Assembly (NCBI GenBank): GCA_019744815.1
Contig: JAIEUA010000008.1
Coordinates: 186,001-250,000, forward strand
DNA: 64,000 bases
Direction of reading: 5' to 3'
From: Phycisphaerales bacterium
GTDB taxonomy: Bacteria; Planctomycetota; Phycisphaerae; Phycisphaerales; UBA1924
Positions 8,975 through 17,759 of the stretch are shown here, in pieces. Below the pieces are notes generated by a model. It saw nothing but the letters and a program-made list of their open reading frames with translations. It did no database searches and was not told where the DNA came from. Position 1 is the first letter of the stretch. Each line of letters opens with the position of its first letter. The position numbers and the translations under genes were made by a program.

Positions 8975-9011
8975 CCAAAAAGAAACCGGACGCAGGCGGG
9001 CTGCGTCCGGT
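8975..9011 (-). terminator. Terminator of the 9033 gene
   Basis: A perfect 11-bp stem ACCGGACGCAG / CTGCGTCCGGT with a 5-nt loop is followed on the minus strand by TTCTTTTTGG. It is 22 bp past the stop codon. Confidence 0.85.
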
Positions 9012-9032
9012 CGTGCGATGCGGAGGTGAAGT

Positions 9033-9734
9033 TCAAGCCCGGCGACGGCGGGCGGCGAGCAGACCGAGCAGCCCCGCCGCGGCGAGCGAGCCGGGGGCCG
9101 GGATGATCGTGTAGCTGGTCTCGTAGCCACCGACGTTGTCGTCGTACCAGCCGGTCTGGCCGTTGAACCCGAACGCGTCGGCGATGCCGAGCACGAGGTA
9201 CGCGGCGCCGTCGGGCACGAAGAAGGCCTGGAGCGAGCCGCTGCCGGTGCCGGTCTTGCCGTCGCCGATGAAGAAGACCTGACGCAGGCCGGGGGTGTAG
9301 CTGGCCTGCTGGTAGCTGGCGAGATCGGGATAGGACATGCCGCCGGGCGCGGTGAGGGCGGAGATGTCGCCGGCCTCGATGAAGACGCCGACGAGCTGGC
9401 CGCTGAGCGGGCCGTTGAAGCCGGAGATCGGGCCGACGCTGGGGATGCTGGTGTTTGCGGAGAAGTTGCCGCCGTCGGGACCATTCACGTTGGTGCCGGC
9501 CCAACCGGCCTGACCGCCCGAGGAGAACGCGGCGACGCGGCCGGTGCCGGAGTTGAGCGCGATGACATTGGCGAGCGTGCCGCCGCCGCCGCCGCCGGGC
9601 TGGGGCGTGCTCACGCCGTAGCCGAAGATGTTGGCGGTGGCCTTGACGTAGGTAAAGCCGTTCTGGGCGAGGGAGGCGGACGCGAGGCCGCAGACACCGA
9701 TCACCAGAGCCGCACGAGAGAACGCATTCGACAT
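9033..9734 (-). CDS. Exported protein with PEP-CTERM-type sorting signal
   Basis: A 233-residue protein. The N-terminus is a signal peptide (AALVIGVCGLASASLAQ); the C-terminus is IIPAPGSLAAAGLLGLLAARRRRA, with a PAPG motif, hydrophobic helix and basic end typical of exosortase-type sorting. The mature part contains a six-glycine run and beta-rich sequence with many Gly/Asn/Ser, as in extracellular structural proteins. It ends in its own terminator. Function unknown; surface exposure is inferred from the two sorting signals. Confidence 0.8.
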   Translation of the reverse strand: MSNAFSRAALVIGVCGLASASLAQNGFTYVKATANIFGYGVSTPQPGGGGGGTLANVIALNSGTGRVAAFSSGGQAGWAGTNVNGPDGGNFSANTSIPSVGPISGFNGPLSGQLVGVFIEAGDISALTAPGGMSYPDLASYQQASYTPGLRQVFFIGDGKTGTGSGSLQAFFVPDGAAYLVLGIADAFGFNGQTGWYDDNVGGYETSYTIIPAPGSLAAAGLLGLLAARRRRA

Positions 9735-10187
9735 CTCAGATCTCCTGTCCGTCGCACGGACGGCGCACCACAACCGGCGTCCCCTTCGCGGGTGGTTCGC
9801 AAGTAGGCCACCGGAAACGGACTTTGGCCACCAAAATTGGTGCGGGCGACACCGCGGACCTGATCGAGGCGCCCCGATCCCGCCCTGTTCTGGCGGGTGT
9901 CGGCGTCGTGGGATATCGCGCCGTTGGCTCGGGTTCGAGGCCGCGAACCTGAGCAGTTGGAACGTGGTAGGGTGTGGCACGCACCACGGGGACGATGGAA
10001 AGCGACGGGTGGAGCGAGCACCAGGGCAAACCCAGCATGAACGAGCCCCGAGCGTGAGCGAGTGGGTCCGGGGTCGAGTGCCAAACACCCCGTCGCTCGC
10101 GCTCCGGGCGCGTTGGGACCCAAACGCGGCGACGAGGCCCAGAGATCGATCAGCCGCGATCAGACTTTTCGGGCGTGGAGGATCGGC
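9735..10187. other. Divergent intergenic region with a copy of repeat C
   Basis: This 453-bp stretch separates two divergent genes. I see no credible coding sequence: the open frames in it are arginine-rich shadows. It contains the repeat C copy at 10043-10068, a short related GC-rich word at about 10090, and GGAGG just before the ATG at 10188. Confidence 0.4.
10043..10068 (-). repeat. Repeat C, copy 1
   Basis: A 26-bp word that reads ACCCACTCGCTCACGCTCGG then GGCTCG on the minus strand. It matches, with one difference, exact copies at 13645-13670 and 35896-35921. Confidence 0.7.
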
Positions 10188-11837
10188 ATGACCACCGCGG
10201 CGTGGATCTACTGGACCATCGGAGCCGTCCTCGGGGGAGTTGGCTTCTACCTGGCCTCATGGGCGCTGCTCTCCGATTGGCTCGCGGGCCATCGCAAACA
10301 ACGCCGCTGCGCCAAGTGCTGGTACGACATGGCCGCGGTGGTGGGGCTGAAGTGTCCTGAGTGCGGGCGCGAGGCGAAGAGTGAGAAAGGGTTGCACAAG
10401 TCGAGGAGGCGGTGGAAAGGTGCCGCTCTAGGGCTTTGTCTGATTGTCGCTGGAGTGCTTGCTCAACTTGCATCTTGGGGCATGTTGCGAGGGTGGTACG
10501 CCGTGCTGCCAGTGAGGCTCCAGATCGCGCTAGTCCCCTGGATCGGGCCTGACCCGATCTTCACCTCCGCCAACATCGGCAAAGTACGCGGCGCCAGTTT
10601 GGGTGATGCCGAGTTTGCAGCGATAGAGGCTCTGACGATACAAGTGCTTGAAGATTCGAAAGCGGATCCATGGCGGAAAGAGAGCGTGCTGAGCGGATTC
10701 TTCGAACTGAAAAAAGATCCGATCGATCGGGAGAGATTCGGAACGGCGGCCATCGGCGTGATTCTTGACTCAAACTCAGGTATCCCCCGTTCGGAAGCAC
10801 TCGTTTGGGCTGGCAATCTGCTTGGCCCGACAAGGTTCGCTCAAGAAGTGGTTGAGACCCTCGGTCCGCAGCGAACCAGCAGTCTTTTGAGCAACGTTTT
10901 TGAGGTGCTGTGCCATCCGCCGATGGATCGCGAGCGTGTCCTCGCGATCGCCGACGCTACTCAGCGCATGCCTTCGCGCATGGGCTTCGGCCAGATATAT
11001 CCGATCATGAACGCCGACCCCGAGGCATTCTTCGGACGGATCGCCGAAAACCTGCGTAACGCGAAGGAAGAGGACCTTCCAAAGGTGCTCAGCCCCATGT
11101 ACATGCTCCTGCGATCGTCGACGGTGCAGGTTCCCGCGCGAGACGAGATCGTTCAACGAGCGGCAGAGTTGCTCGGCAGGAGCGATCCTGAACTCCGGTC
11201 GGTGTGCAGGGATGTTACCGATCCAGTACACGGTGAGAAACTGCTTCCAGCGTTGCCCGCGCTTGTTTCCCACCTTTCGAGCCCAGTCGGCGAGACCCGT
11301 AGCTGGGCCAAGCGCGTCCTGACGCGACTGCAACTCAGCGAAGGCTCCAACAAGGTCCTCCTGGAACTGCTCGCCAGCCGCTTCTGTGAGCAGGACCCTC
11401 AAGGACGGCTCGACGCGCTCGAGGTGTTCCGCGCCCGAGTCCCCGTGCCGCTGACTCCGCTCCGGGCCAATGTGTTCGCGTGCCTCGACACGATCGACGA
11501 CGCCGCCGCGCTGGACGCCGCACTCGCGGCGTTCTTTCCGGATGAGGCCACCGGGATCGTCTGGCAGCCCCAAGAGGCGGGCCCCGCGAACCCGGAGTTG
11601 CGAGCGCTCCTGGCCCGCATGCTGCAACACCCCGGAGCCCGCACCGCCGCCGCGGCCCGTTGGCTCGGTGAACGCGGCGACGCCATGAAGGAGCTTCGCA
11701 CGCAACTCGCCGCCACCGCGAGCCACACCTCACGCACCCCCGCCGACCGTGCTGCCGCCCGCGACGCCCTGCTCCACATCCGCGACCGCGAATCACCAAC
11801 CGCCGACGTTCTTGCCCCGCTGGAGGTGCGGCCGTGA
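10188..11837 (+). CDS. Zinc-ribbon membrane protein with helical repeat body (paralog 1)
   Basis: A 549-residue protein. Order of parts: a membrane helix (IYWTIGAVLGGVGFYLASWALL), a zinc ribbon CAKCWYDM...CPECGRE (residues about 40-62), a second membrane helix after KSRRRW, then about 430 residues of alpha-helical, HEAT-like sequence ending in AAARDALLHIRDR. The start has GGAGG upstream. The next gene encodes a paralog with the same plan and the same ending, and overlaps it by 4 bp, so the two are a tandem duplication read as one operon. The family is not one I can name; a membrane-bound scaffold role is a guess. Confidence 0.75.
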   Translation: MTTAAWIYWTIGAVLGGVGFYLASWALLSDWLAGHRKQRRCAKCWYDMAAVVGLKCPECGREAKSEKGLHKSRRRWKGAALGLCLIVAGVLAQLASWGMLRGWYAVLPVRLQIALVPWIGPDPIFTSANIGKVRGASLGDAEFAAIEALTIQVLEDSKADPWRKESVLSGFFELKKDPIDRERFGTAAIGVILDSNSGIPRSEALVWAGNLLGPTRFAQEVVETLGPQRTSSLLSNVFEVLCHPPMDRERVLAIADATQRMPSRMGFGQIYPIMNADPEAFFGRIAENLRNAKEEDLPKVLSPMYMLLRSSTVQVPARDEIVQRAAELLGRSDPELRSVCRDVTDPVHGEKLLPALPALVSHLSSPVGETRSWAKRVLTRLQLSEGSNKVLLELLASRFCEQDPQGRLDALEVFRARVPVPLTPLRANVFACLDTIDDAAALDAALAAFFPDEATGIVWQPQEAGPANPELRALLARMLQHPGARTAAAARWLGERGDAMKELRTQLAATASHTSRTPADRAAARDALLHIRDRESPTADVLAPLEVRP

Positions 11838-13510
11838 CGTTCACCGTCGTCGTGCTGTGGCTCTCCGGCATGCTGCTCGGCGGCATCGGGGCCTTCGTGC
11901 TCGCGTGGGCGCTCTTCGCCGACCGCTTCCGCGGCGAGCACGGCCGCCGCCGCTGCCGCCGCTGCTGGTACGAGATGACCGGCGTCGCGGGCCTGCAATG
12001 CCCCGAGTGTGGCCATGTCGCCCGCGACGAGCGGCATTTGCACATCACGCGTCGCTACTGGCGGAGAGCTTTCACGGGATCGCTCGTACTGCTCGCTGGT
12101 ATCGGGTGTGGCTGGTACGCCACGGGCAGCGTGCTGGGTTGGCGCAGAGTGGCACCGTTAGGCGTCCTTGTGAGGCTGGCTCCTATCATCGGGCGTGAAG
12201 CTGCGCTGCGATCTGTTGCCGAAGGCTTTGGCCCGGCGAATCGCGTTGCGATCCCGATTGAGTCTGCTTCAGAATGGCTCTTGAGTGCTACGGAGGAGTT
12301 GGCGGTCTCGGTTGTTCGAGACAAGCGGGCCAGCATCGACGAGGTTATCGCCGCTCGTGATGTCTTGCAATGGATGCGAACGCGAGTGAAGGACCCTTTT
12401 GCAGTGCTGGCCGCGTTTGCTTCAGTCCCGATGAATCATCCTGCGTTTCGGCTGATAGGTGCCGAGAGCCAACGCCAGATCACGTACTTGACCAGAATCG
12501 ATGAGAATCGACTCTGGCTCATGATCCGGTCAGCAGCACTTGAGCCGGAGCACGTCGGATCTCAGCTCATTCAAGACGGACTGAGCGCCGAGACCGCATC
12601 GCTCGCGGTTGACCTTGTTCTCTCCAAGTCCGTGCCGGGCACGACCTGGCCGGAACTCGCTCAGGCGAGCCCGGATGCGATCGCGGTGTTCCTGCGGCGT
12701 TGTCGCGAGCGGTACTTCGACGGCGATGACGAGATCAAGCACCGCGTCACGCGGGTCGTCTTCCCGAACTGGCGAGCGGTCCCGGCGGGGAATGCCGACT
12801 TTGAAGCCATGGCCCGTCACCAGAGCGCCGAGACGATGCGAGGGGAGACGTTCGAGAAGTGGAATGGTGAGAATCTGATCACGTGGCAACTCGCGGGTGC
12901 GCTCTCGAAGATGGCCCCCGAGGTTGCAAGGCTGCTGGACATCGAAGCGGCGCGGCCGCGGATCGAGGCCATCTTCCGGACAAACGTTGCTCCGAAACAG
13001 ATGACACCGCAGGTCGTGTCGGAAGCGCTCGCCGAGGCGATCTGCATCGGAGGCGACGCCGCGCGGCTTGCCGCCCTTCGGATCGCGGACCGACGCGGCG
13101 ATTGCGATCAAGCCATGCTTGCGGAAGCGGCCATCGCGGCCGTACCGCTCGTGCGCGATTCCATCACCCTCGACGCCCTCTGCCGGCGAGTCTTCGATCT
13201 CACGGCCGACGGCGGGGCGTTGCTGGGCGTCGAGCCCCGGATCGATCCCGATCACGCGTACGAACTGGAAGCCGCGCTCGTACGAAACCTCGCCGCACCC
13301 GGGCAGATCGGCAGCGTGAGCGCCCGTTGGCTCGGAATGATGCCTCGCCCGAGCGACCCCGCGGTCAAGGCTCTGCGAGCCGCGGCCCAGAACGCCGCGA
13401 ACTCAACGCCCCTTCGGAACGCCGCTCGCGACGCCCTTCTCCACATCCGCGACCGCGCGAACCCCGGCTTCGATCCCTTGACCCCGCTTGAACTTGCGGC
13501 ACCGAGGTGA
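11834..13510 (+). CDS. Zinc-ribbon membrane protein with helical repeat body (paralog 2)
   Basis: A 558-residue paralog of the preceding protein. It begins at a GTG overlapping the upstream stop (GTGA) and has the same order: membrane helix (VLWLSGMLLGGIGAFVLAWALF), ribbon CRRCWYEM...CPECGHV, second helix, and a long helical body ending NAARDALLHIRDRANPG. The N- and C-terminal ends are much better conserved between the two copies than the middle, so the duplication is old and the body has diverged. Function unknown. Confidence 0.75.
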   Translation: MTFTVVVLWLSGMLLGGIGAFVLAWALFADRFRGEHGRRRCRRCWYEMTGVAGLQCPECGHVARDERHLHITRRYWRRAFTGSLVLLAGIGCGWYATGSVLGWRRVAPLGVLVRLAPIIGREAALRSVAEGFGPANRVAIPIESASEWLLSATEELAVSVVRDKRASIDEVIAARDVLQWMRTRVKDPFAVLAAFASVPMNHPAFRLIGAESQRQITYLTRIDENRLWLMIRSAALEPEHVGSQLIQDGLSAETASLAVDLVLSKSVPGTTWPELAQASPDAIAVFLRRCRERYFDGDDEIKHRVTRVVFPNWRAVPAGNADFEAMARHQSAETMRGETFEKWNGENLITWQLAGALSKMAPEVARLLDIEAARPRIEAIFRTNVAPKQMTPQVVSEALAEAICIGGDAARLAALRIADRRGDCDQAMLAEAAIAAVPLVRDSITLDALCRRVFDLTADGGALLGVEPRIDPDHAYELEAALVRNLAAPGQIGSVSARWLGMMPRPSDPAVKALRAAAQNAANSTPLRNAARDALLHIRDRANPGFDPLTPLELAAPR

Positions 13511-13644
13511 CATCGCGCCCACTGGCAAGTTCCCTTATTTCCCACTCTTCGTCTGCTCCGCCGATGCACCGCAGGGCCATCTCGTCATCTGTCTTGACGA
13601 GCCTCGAGCGTCGGCGAGTGGGGCACTTCTCAGAAGGCGAAGGC

Positions 13645-13670
13645 ACCCGCTCGCTCACGCTCGGGGCTCG
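13645..13670 (+). repeat. Repeat C, copy 2
   Basis: The 26-bp word starting ACCCGCTCGCTCACGCTCGG and ending GGCTCG lies between the paralog pair and purM. It is identical to the copy at 35896. Confidence 0.75.
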
Positions 13671-13763
13671 TTTGGAGAGCTTGCGATCGCCCTGTACGCT
13701 GTCACTTGGCCGCGGCGTCACTCTTCGGCTGCGTCCTTCCCTCTCCCCCGATACCCTGCCCCC

Positions 13764-14939
13764 ATGCCCGCCGACTCCTCCAACGGCTCGCGCCGCAACG
13801 GTCTCACCTACGCCTCCGCCGGCGTCGACATCAACGAGAAGGACTCGTTCACCGAGTCGCTCGAGTCCACCATGCGCCGCACCTTCGGGCCGCGGGTGAT
13901 TCCCAATCCCGGCGGCTTTGCGGGTCTCTTCCGGCTCGATTACAAGAAGGGCCTCTTCAGCCGCAACTACAAGGACCCGGTGCTGGTCGCCTGCTGCGAC
14001 GGCGTGGGGACCAAGGTCAAGCTCGCCGCCGAGATGGGTGTGTACAACACCGTCGGCATCGACCTGGTTGCGATGAACGTGAACGATCTGATCGTGCAGG
14101 GTGCCGAGCCGTTGATCTTCCTGGACTACATCGCCGTGCCGACGGTGGACAAGAAGATGCTCGCCGCGCTGGTTGAGGGCGTCGCCGAGGGCTGCAAGCA
14201 GTCCGGCTGCGCGCTCCTGGGCGGCGAGACGGCCAACATGCCCGATGTGTACGCCCCGGGCGATTTCGACCTCGCCGGCTTCTGCGTCGGTGTCGTCGAG
14301 CTCAAGCGTGCGATCAATCCCACCCGCGTCAAGCCCGGCGACGTTGTCCTGGGCCTCGCCTCGGCCGGGATCCACAGCAACGGCTACTCGCTGGTGCGGA
14401 AGGTCGTGAAGCACGCGGGGTTGGATCTGGGGAAGGTGTACGAGGAGCTGCTGCCGCCCGCGAAAAGCTCAAAGCAGCAAAGCTCAAAGCAGCAAATCGG
14501 AAAGAAAAGCAGGCGGAGCAAGGACGCGGGTGCCGCGCCCAAGACTCTGGGCGAGGTCCTGCTCACGCCCACCCGCATCTACGCGGGCAACATCGTCAAG
14601 CTCCAACGCAATTACCGCGTCAAGAACGTCATCAGCGGCATGGCCCACATCACCGGCAGCGGCCTCGCCGACAATCTCGTGCGCTCCATCCCCAAAGGCT
14701 GCGACGCCGTCATCGATCGCTCGTCGTGGCCCGTGCCGCCGGTCTTCACGTTCCTGCAGCAGCACGGCAACATCGACGACGAAGAGATGAAGCGCGTCTT
14801 CAACCTCGGCATCGGCTACTGCGTGATCGTCCGCAAGGCCTTCGCCGAGAGCATCAAGGAACAGCTCGAGAAGCTGGGCGAGAAGGTCTTCGTGATCGGC
14901 GAGATCGTGAAGGGCAAGGGTGTGGTGCGGGAGCGGTGA
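13764..14939 (+). CDS. purM: Phosphoribosylformylglycinamidine cyclo-ligase
   Basis: A 391-residue AIR synthetase, the fifth step of purine synthesis, closing the imidazole ring with ATP. Motifs: YASAGVDINEKDS at the N-terminus, CCDGVGTKVK, NVNDLIVQGAEPLIFLDY, LLGGETANMPDVY, SAGIHSNGYSLVR and MAHITGSGLADNL. The family is usually about 350 residues. The excess is a lysine-rich insertion of about 25 residues at roughly 234-258, between the LDLGKVYEE helix and TLGEVLLTPTRIY, and part of it is encoded by a 15-bp DNA repeat also found outside genes (14463-14498). TACCCT six bases before the ATG suggests a leaderless mRNA. Confidence 0.96.
   Translation: MPADSSNGSRRNGLTYASAGVDINEKDSFTESLESTMRRTFGPRVIPNPGGFAGLFRLDYKKGLFSRNYKDPVLVACCDGVGTKVKLAAEMGVYNTVGIDLVAMNVNDLIVQGAEPLIFLDYIAVPTVDKKMLAALVEGVAEGCKQSGCALLGGETANMPDVYAPGDFDLAGFCVGVVELKRAINPTRVKPGDVVLGLASAGIHSNGYSLVRKVVKHAGLDLGKVYEELLPPAKSSKQQSSKQQIGKKSRRSKDAGAAPKTLGEVLLTPTRIYAGNIVKLQRNYRVKNVISGMAHITGSGLADNLVRSIPKGCDAVIDRSSWPVPPVFTFLQQHGNIDDEEMKRVFNLGIGYCVIVRKAFAESIKEQLEKLGEKVFVIGEIVKGKGVVRER
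14463..14498 (+). repeat. AAAGCTCAAAGCAGC tandem repeat inside purM
   Basis: Two copies of the 15-bp word AAAGCTCAAAGCAGC stand in tandem, in frame, encoding SSKQQ twice. The same tandem pair, with one base changed, lies in non-coding DNA at 23167-23201. This points to an inserted repeat rather than ordinary purM sequence. Confidence 0.85.
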
Positions 14940-15027
14940 GCGTCCGCATCGATGGTGTCGCGCGGTTCGCACCACGTTCGCATTAGCGAACATCCTGCAT
15001 ACGAGCGATTGCCGCTTCGCCTTTAGA

Positions 15028-15059
15028 CTGAAGTTGGACCCACAGGGGTCAAACTTCAG
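15028..15059 (+). promoter_or_regulatory. Leader hairpin abutting the Shine-Dalgarno of the 15070 gene
   Basis: CTGAAGTTGGACCC pairs with GGGTCAAACTTCAG across a 4-nt loop: 13 of 14 pairs match. The stem ends directly at the AGGAGG ribosome-binding site that precedes the ATG at 15070. A hairpin in this place could tune translation or protect the 5' end; there is no U-tract, so it is not a terminator. Confidence 0.6.
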
Positions 15060-15069
15060 GAGGCACAAC

Positions 15070-15756
15070 ATGCTCCGTTCCCTTCCCGCCGTTCTCCCGC
15101 TGCTCGGCCTGTCGCTGCTCGCGCACGCCGGGATCACCGTCACCAACGTCGCCCGCTCCGTGCACGCGCAGGCCTGCGGCACCACCAACGCGGGCAACTT
15201 CTGCGACTACGACGCCGATCAGAACTACACCACCGGCTTCTGGACCCGCAACGCGCTTGCCGATCGGGTGGCGAGGAGCCCCTTCGGCTCGGTGCATTCG
15301 ACCGCTCAGGCCGTGCAGCACGGCACCGCCACCGATTCGACCATCGAGTGCCAGCTGACCATGTACAACTTCATCTCCGCGAGCGGCGACACGTTCGGCG
15401 GATCCGAGGCCAAGCTCGCCTTCGAGGTCCGCTTCTATACACCTGCCAGCGCCGACATGCACTTCACCACCGACATCGTCGGCGACGGATGGTGGATCGT
15501 GGTGAACAAGTTCTCCGGGAGCGAGGTCTTCAGCGCCCGCACCGCGAGTACGACGATCATCCCGATCGACCGCGGCGAGTGGGTGATGCGGATCGAGAAC
15601 GGCCGCGGCCCCAACTGCGGTCCCTGCTCTCTCAGCATCACCGAAATGCTGAGCGCCACCGTCACGTTCGACTTCGGGCCTTGCCTGGCCGACTTCAACG
15701 CCGACCTGCTCGTTGATGATGCGGACTTCTCGATCTTCGCGGTTGCGTATGACTAA
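15070..15756 (+). CDS. Secreted protein, dockerin-like tail cut by an in-frame TAA
   Basis: A 228-residue product with a signal peptide (LPAVLPLLGLSLLAHA), a beta-rich body with two Cys-Gly clusters, and one dockerin-like repeat, DFNADLLVDDADFSIFAVAYD (from about residue 207), then TAA. Related proteins at 16042 and 17760 continue here with xLLC and a second repeat. In this gene the same frame, beyond the TAA, still encodes LLCPDAPAPCPCDINKDG and a full second repeat to a TGA at 15871-15873. The stop stands where the family has a codon such as GAA, so a single G-to-T change explains it. Strong AGGAGG precedes the ATG. Function of the body unknown. Confidence 0.75.
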   Translation: MLRSLPAVLPLLGLSLLAHAGITVTNVARSVHAQACGTTNAGNFCDYDADQNYTTGFWTRNALADRVARSPFGSVHSTAQAVQHGTATDSTIECQLTMYNFISASGDTFGGSEAKLAFEVRFYTPASADMHFTTDIVGDGWWIVVNKFSGSEVFSARTASTTIIPIDRGEWVMRIENGRGPNCGPCSLSITEMLSATVTFDFGPCLADFNADLLVDDADFSIFAVAYD

Positions 15757-15873
15757 CTGCTCTGCCCCGATGCCCCGGCACCGTGTCCGTGCGACATCAA
15801 CAAGGACGGCTACGTCGACGACGCCGACTTCCAGCTCTTTGCTGTTGCATACAACGAACTGCTCTGCCCGTGA
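15757..15873 (+). pseudogene. Detached second dockerin-like repeat of the 15070 gene
   Basis: In frame with the 15070 gene after its TAA, these 38 codons encode LLCPDAPAPCPCDINKDG followed by YVDDADFQLFAVAYNELLCP and then TGA. It keeps the calcium-loop Asp/Asn residues, so it was under selection until recently, or is still translated by readthrough. Confidence 0.7.
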
Positions 15874-16041
15874 TTCCGACCCGCTCGCCCCATTCGGGGG
15901 TGACCGCGGATTGAATGGTGCAAGTTTTCTTGTATTCGTCCTCCGGACGCGACATTCCGGAGCATGACAGGCAGCGGGATCTGCGACGCGGCAACTTCGC
16001 CGTCGCCGGGGCCCGCAGCCCTGTTCCGCTGGAGTCATGTC

Positions 16042-17574
16042 ATGTTCAAGCCTTCTTCCCGTCGTCTCGCCGCTGCCCTGCTCGCCTTCGCCGGCGGAGC
16101 CGCCAGCCTCGCTGCTCCCGCTTTTCACCTGATCGGCGCGCTGCACGGCACCAACACCTTCAGCTCCGGCTACGGCGTCTCCGAGGACGGCTCGGTCGTC
16201 GTCGGCCACAGCGGCAACAACTACTACTACGGCTCCAGCAGCCACGCCTTCTGCTGGACCTCCGACACCGGCATCTACGACCTCGATCCGCTCGCTCCAG
16301 CCGCGGGCGCGTACGGCGTCTCCTCCGATGGCAAGGTCATCGTCGGCGGCGAGACCAGCGGCAGCGTGAAGGCCGTGCGCTGGGGCGGCTCTACCAGCGC
16401 CGTCACCGATCAGCTCTACCACGGCGGCGAGTGCTACGGCCTGTCGCGCGACGGTGTCGTCGCCTTCGGCTACGACTCTTCCGGTGGCAACGGCGGAGGC
16501 GGCGGCGTGTTCCGCCCGCACCGCGCGATCCGCTACAGCGACAGCGGCCACGTCCAGTTCATCGACACCGCCGCCGCCGGCAATGTCGATCCCACCAACA
16601 GCGAGGCGCTCGCCGCCAACGCCGACGGCTCGGTCGTCGTGGGCTGGGGCGTCTTCAACGGCGTGCAGCGGGCCTTCCGCTGGACCTCCGCCACCAACAT
16701 GGTGATGCTCACCCCCGGGGCCGGTATCGCCAACGGCGTCAGCGGCGATGGCTCGGTCGTTGTCGGTGACTACGCCGTCGGCACCACCCGCCACGCGTTC
16801 CGCTGGACCGCCGCGACCGGCCTCGTGGACCTCGGCACCCTGCCCGGGATGAGCCGAAGCGTCGCCTACGCCATCTCCACCGATGGCAGCACGATCGTCG
16901 GTCTGTCACAAACCGGCTCGTTCGGCACGATCCAGCACGCCTTCCTCTGGCGGGCCGACCTGGGCATGCAGGATCTCAACGACGTCTACGCCAACGTCAT
17001 CCCCGCCGGCTTCACGCTCACGGAGGTTCGCGCCATCAACTCCAACGGCACCGTCCTCGCCGGCGGCTCGCGCACGCCCACCGGCGGCGTCGAAGCCTGG
17101 GTGATCAACACGCCCACCTGTGTCGAGCCCGCCATCGCCAACGCTCCCGCCGCCACCAACGACTTCGCGGGGTCCACACTCGACCTCGCTGTCCGCTCGG
17201 GCGGCTTCGGCCCGCTCCAGTATCAGTGGCGCAAGGACAATCAGCCCATTCCCGGCGCCAACAGCGCGCACCTGGTTCTGCCCTCCGTCTCCATCCAGGA
17301 ATCCGGTGCCTACGACGTGGTCGTCACCGGCCCCTGCGGCGTCACCACCACGACTCCCGCGGCCGTCACCATCACCTGCCGCGGCGATTTCAACTTTGAC
17401 ACCCAGGTCGACGATCTCGACTTCGTCAGCTTCGCCGGCGCGTACGACATTCTCCTCTGCACCGACCCGTCGATGCCCGCCGCCTGCCCGGCTGACATCA
17501 ATCGCGACGGCTTCGTCGACGACTCCGACTTCGTCTCATTCGCCGATGCCTACGACCGCCTGACCTGCCAGTGA
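16042..17574 (+). CDS. Secreted HAF-repeat protein with Ig-like and dockerin-like domains
   Basis: A 510-residue protein. Order: signal peptide (RRLAAALLAFAGGAASLAAP); about six HAF-type repeats of the pattern GxGVSxDGSVVVGxS...HAFRWT (residues about 30-350), which are thought to form a beta-propeller-like extracellular unit; an Ig-like domain with QWRKDNQPIPGA and SGAYDVVVTG (about 365-445); and a pair of dockerin-like repeats (446-510, DFNFDTQVDDLDFVSFAGAY and DINRDGFVDDSDFVSFADAY). Dockerin pairs bind calcium and dock to cohesins; in planctomycetes their partners are mostly unknown. GGAG seven bases before the ATG sets the start. A strong terminator follows. Confidence 0.85.
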   Translation: MFKPSSRRLAAALLAFAGGAASLAAPAFHLIGALHGTNTFSSGYGVSEDGSVVVGHSGNNYYYGSSSHAFCWTSDTGIYDLDPLAPAAGAYGVSSDGKVIVGGETSGSVKAVRWGGSTSAVTDQLYHGGECYGLSRDGVVAFGYDSSGGNGGGGGVFRPHRAIRYSDSGHVQFIDTAAAGNVDPTNSEALAANADGSVVVGWGVFNGVQRAFRWTSATNMVMLTPGAGIANGVSGDGSVVVGDYAVGTTRHAFRWTAATGLVDLGTLPGMSRSVAYAISTDGSTIVGLSQTGSFGTIQHAFLWRADLGMQDLNDVYANVIPAGFTLTEVRAINSNGTVLAGGSRTPTGGVEAWVINTPTCVEPAIANAPAATNDFAGSTLDLAVRSGGFGPLQYQWRKDNQPIPGANSAHLVLPSVSIQESGAYDVVVTGPCGVTTTTPAAVTITCRGDFNFDTQVDDLDFVSFAGAYDILLCTDPSMPAACPADINRDGFVDDSDFVSFADAYDRLTCQ

Positions 17575-17594
17575 ATCTCCAACGCATCCATCGC

Positions 17595-17628
17595 ACAGGC
17601 CGACGCGCGAGCGCGTCGGCCTGTTTCG
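17595..17628 (+). terminator. Terminator of the 16042 gene
   Basis: A perfect 13-bp stem ACAGGCCGACGCG / CGCGTCGGCCTGT with a 4-nt loop is followed by TTTCGTT, 20 bp past the stop codon. Confidence 0.85.
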
Positions 17629-17759
17629 TTGGTGGGCTCGAGGTTTCTGTTTTGCCCTGAGGCATTCAGCCCCACCCCGCCCCCCCGAGGCTTTCTGCTG
17701 CAAGGTTTCGGCGGCCCGTGGCAACTCCGAAGGGAGCACTCTCTCCCCAGGAGTCTCCC

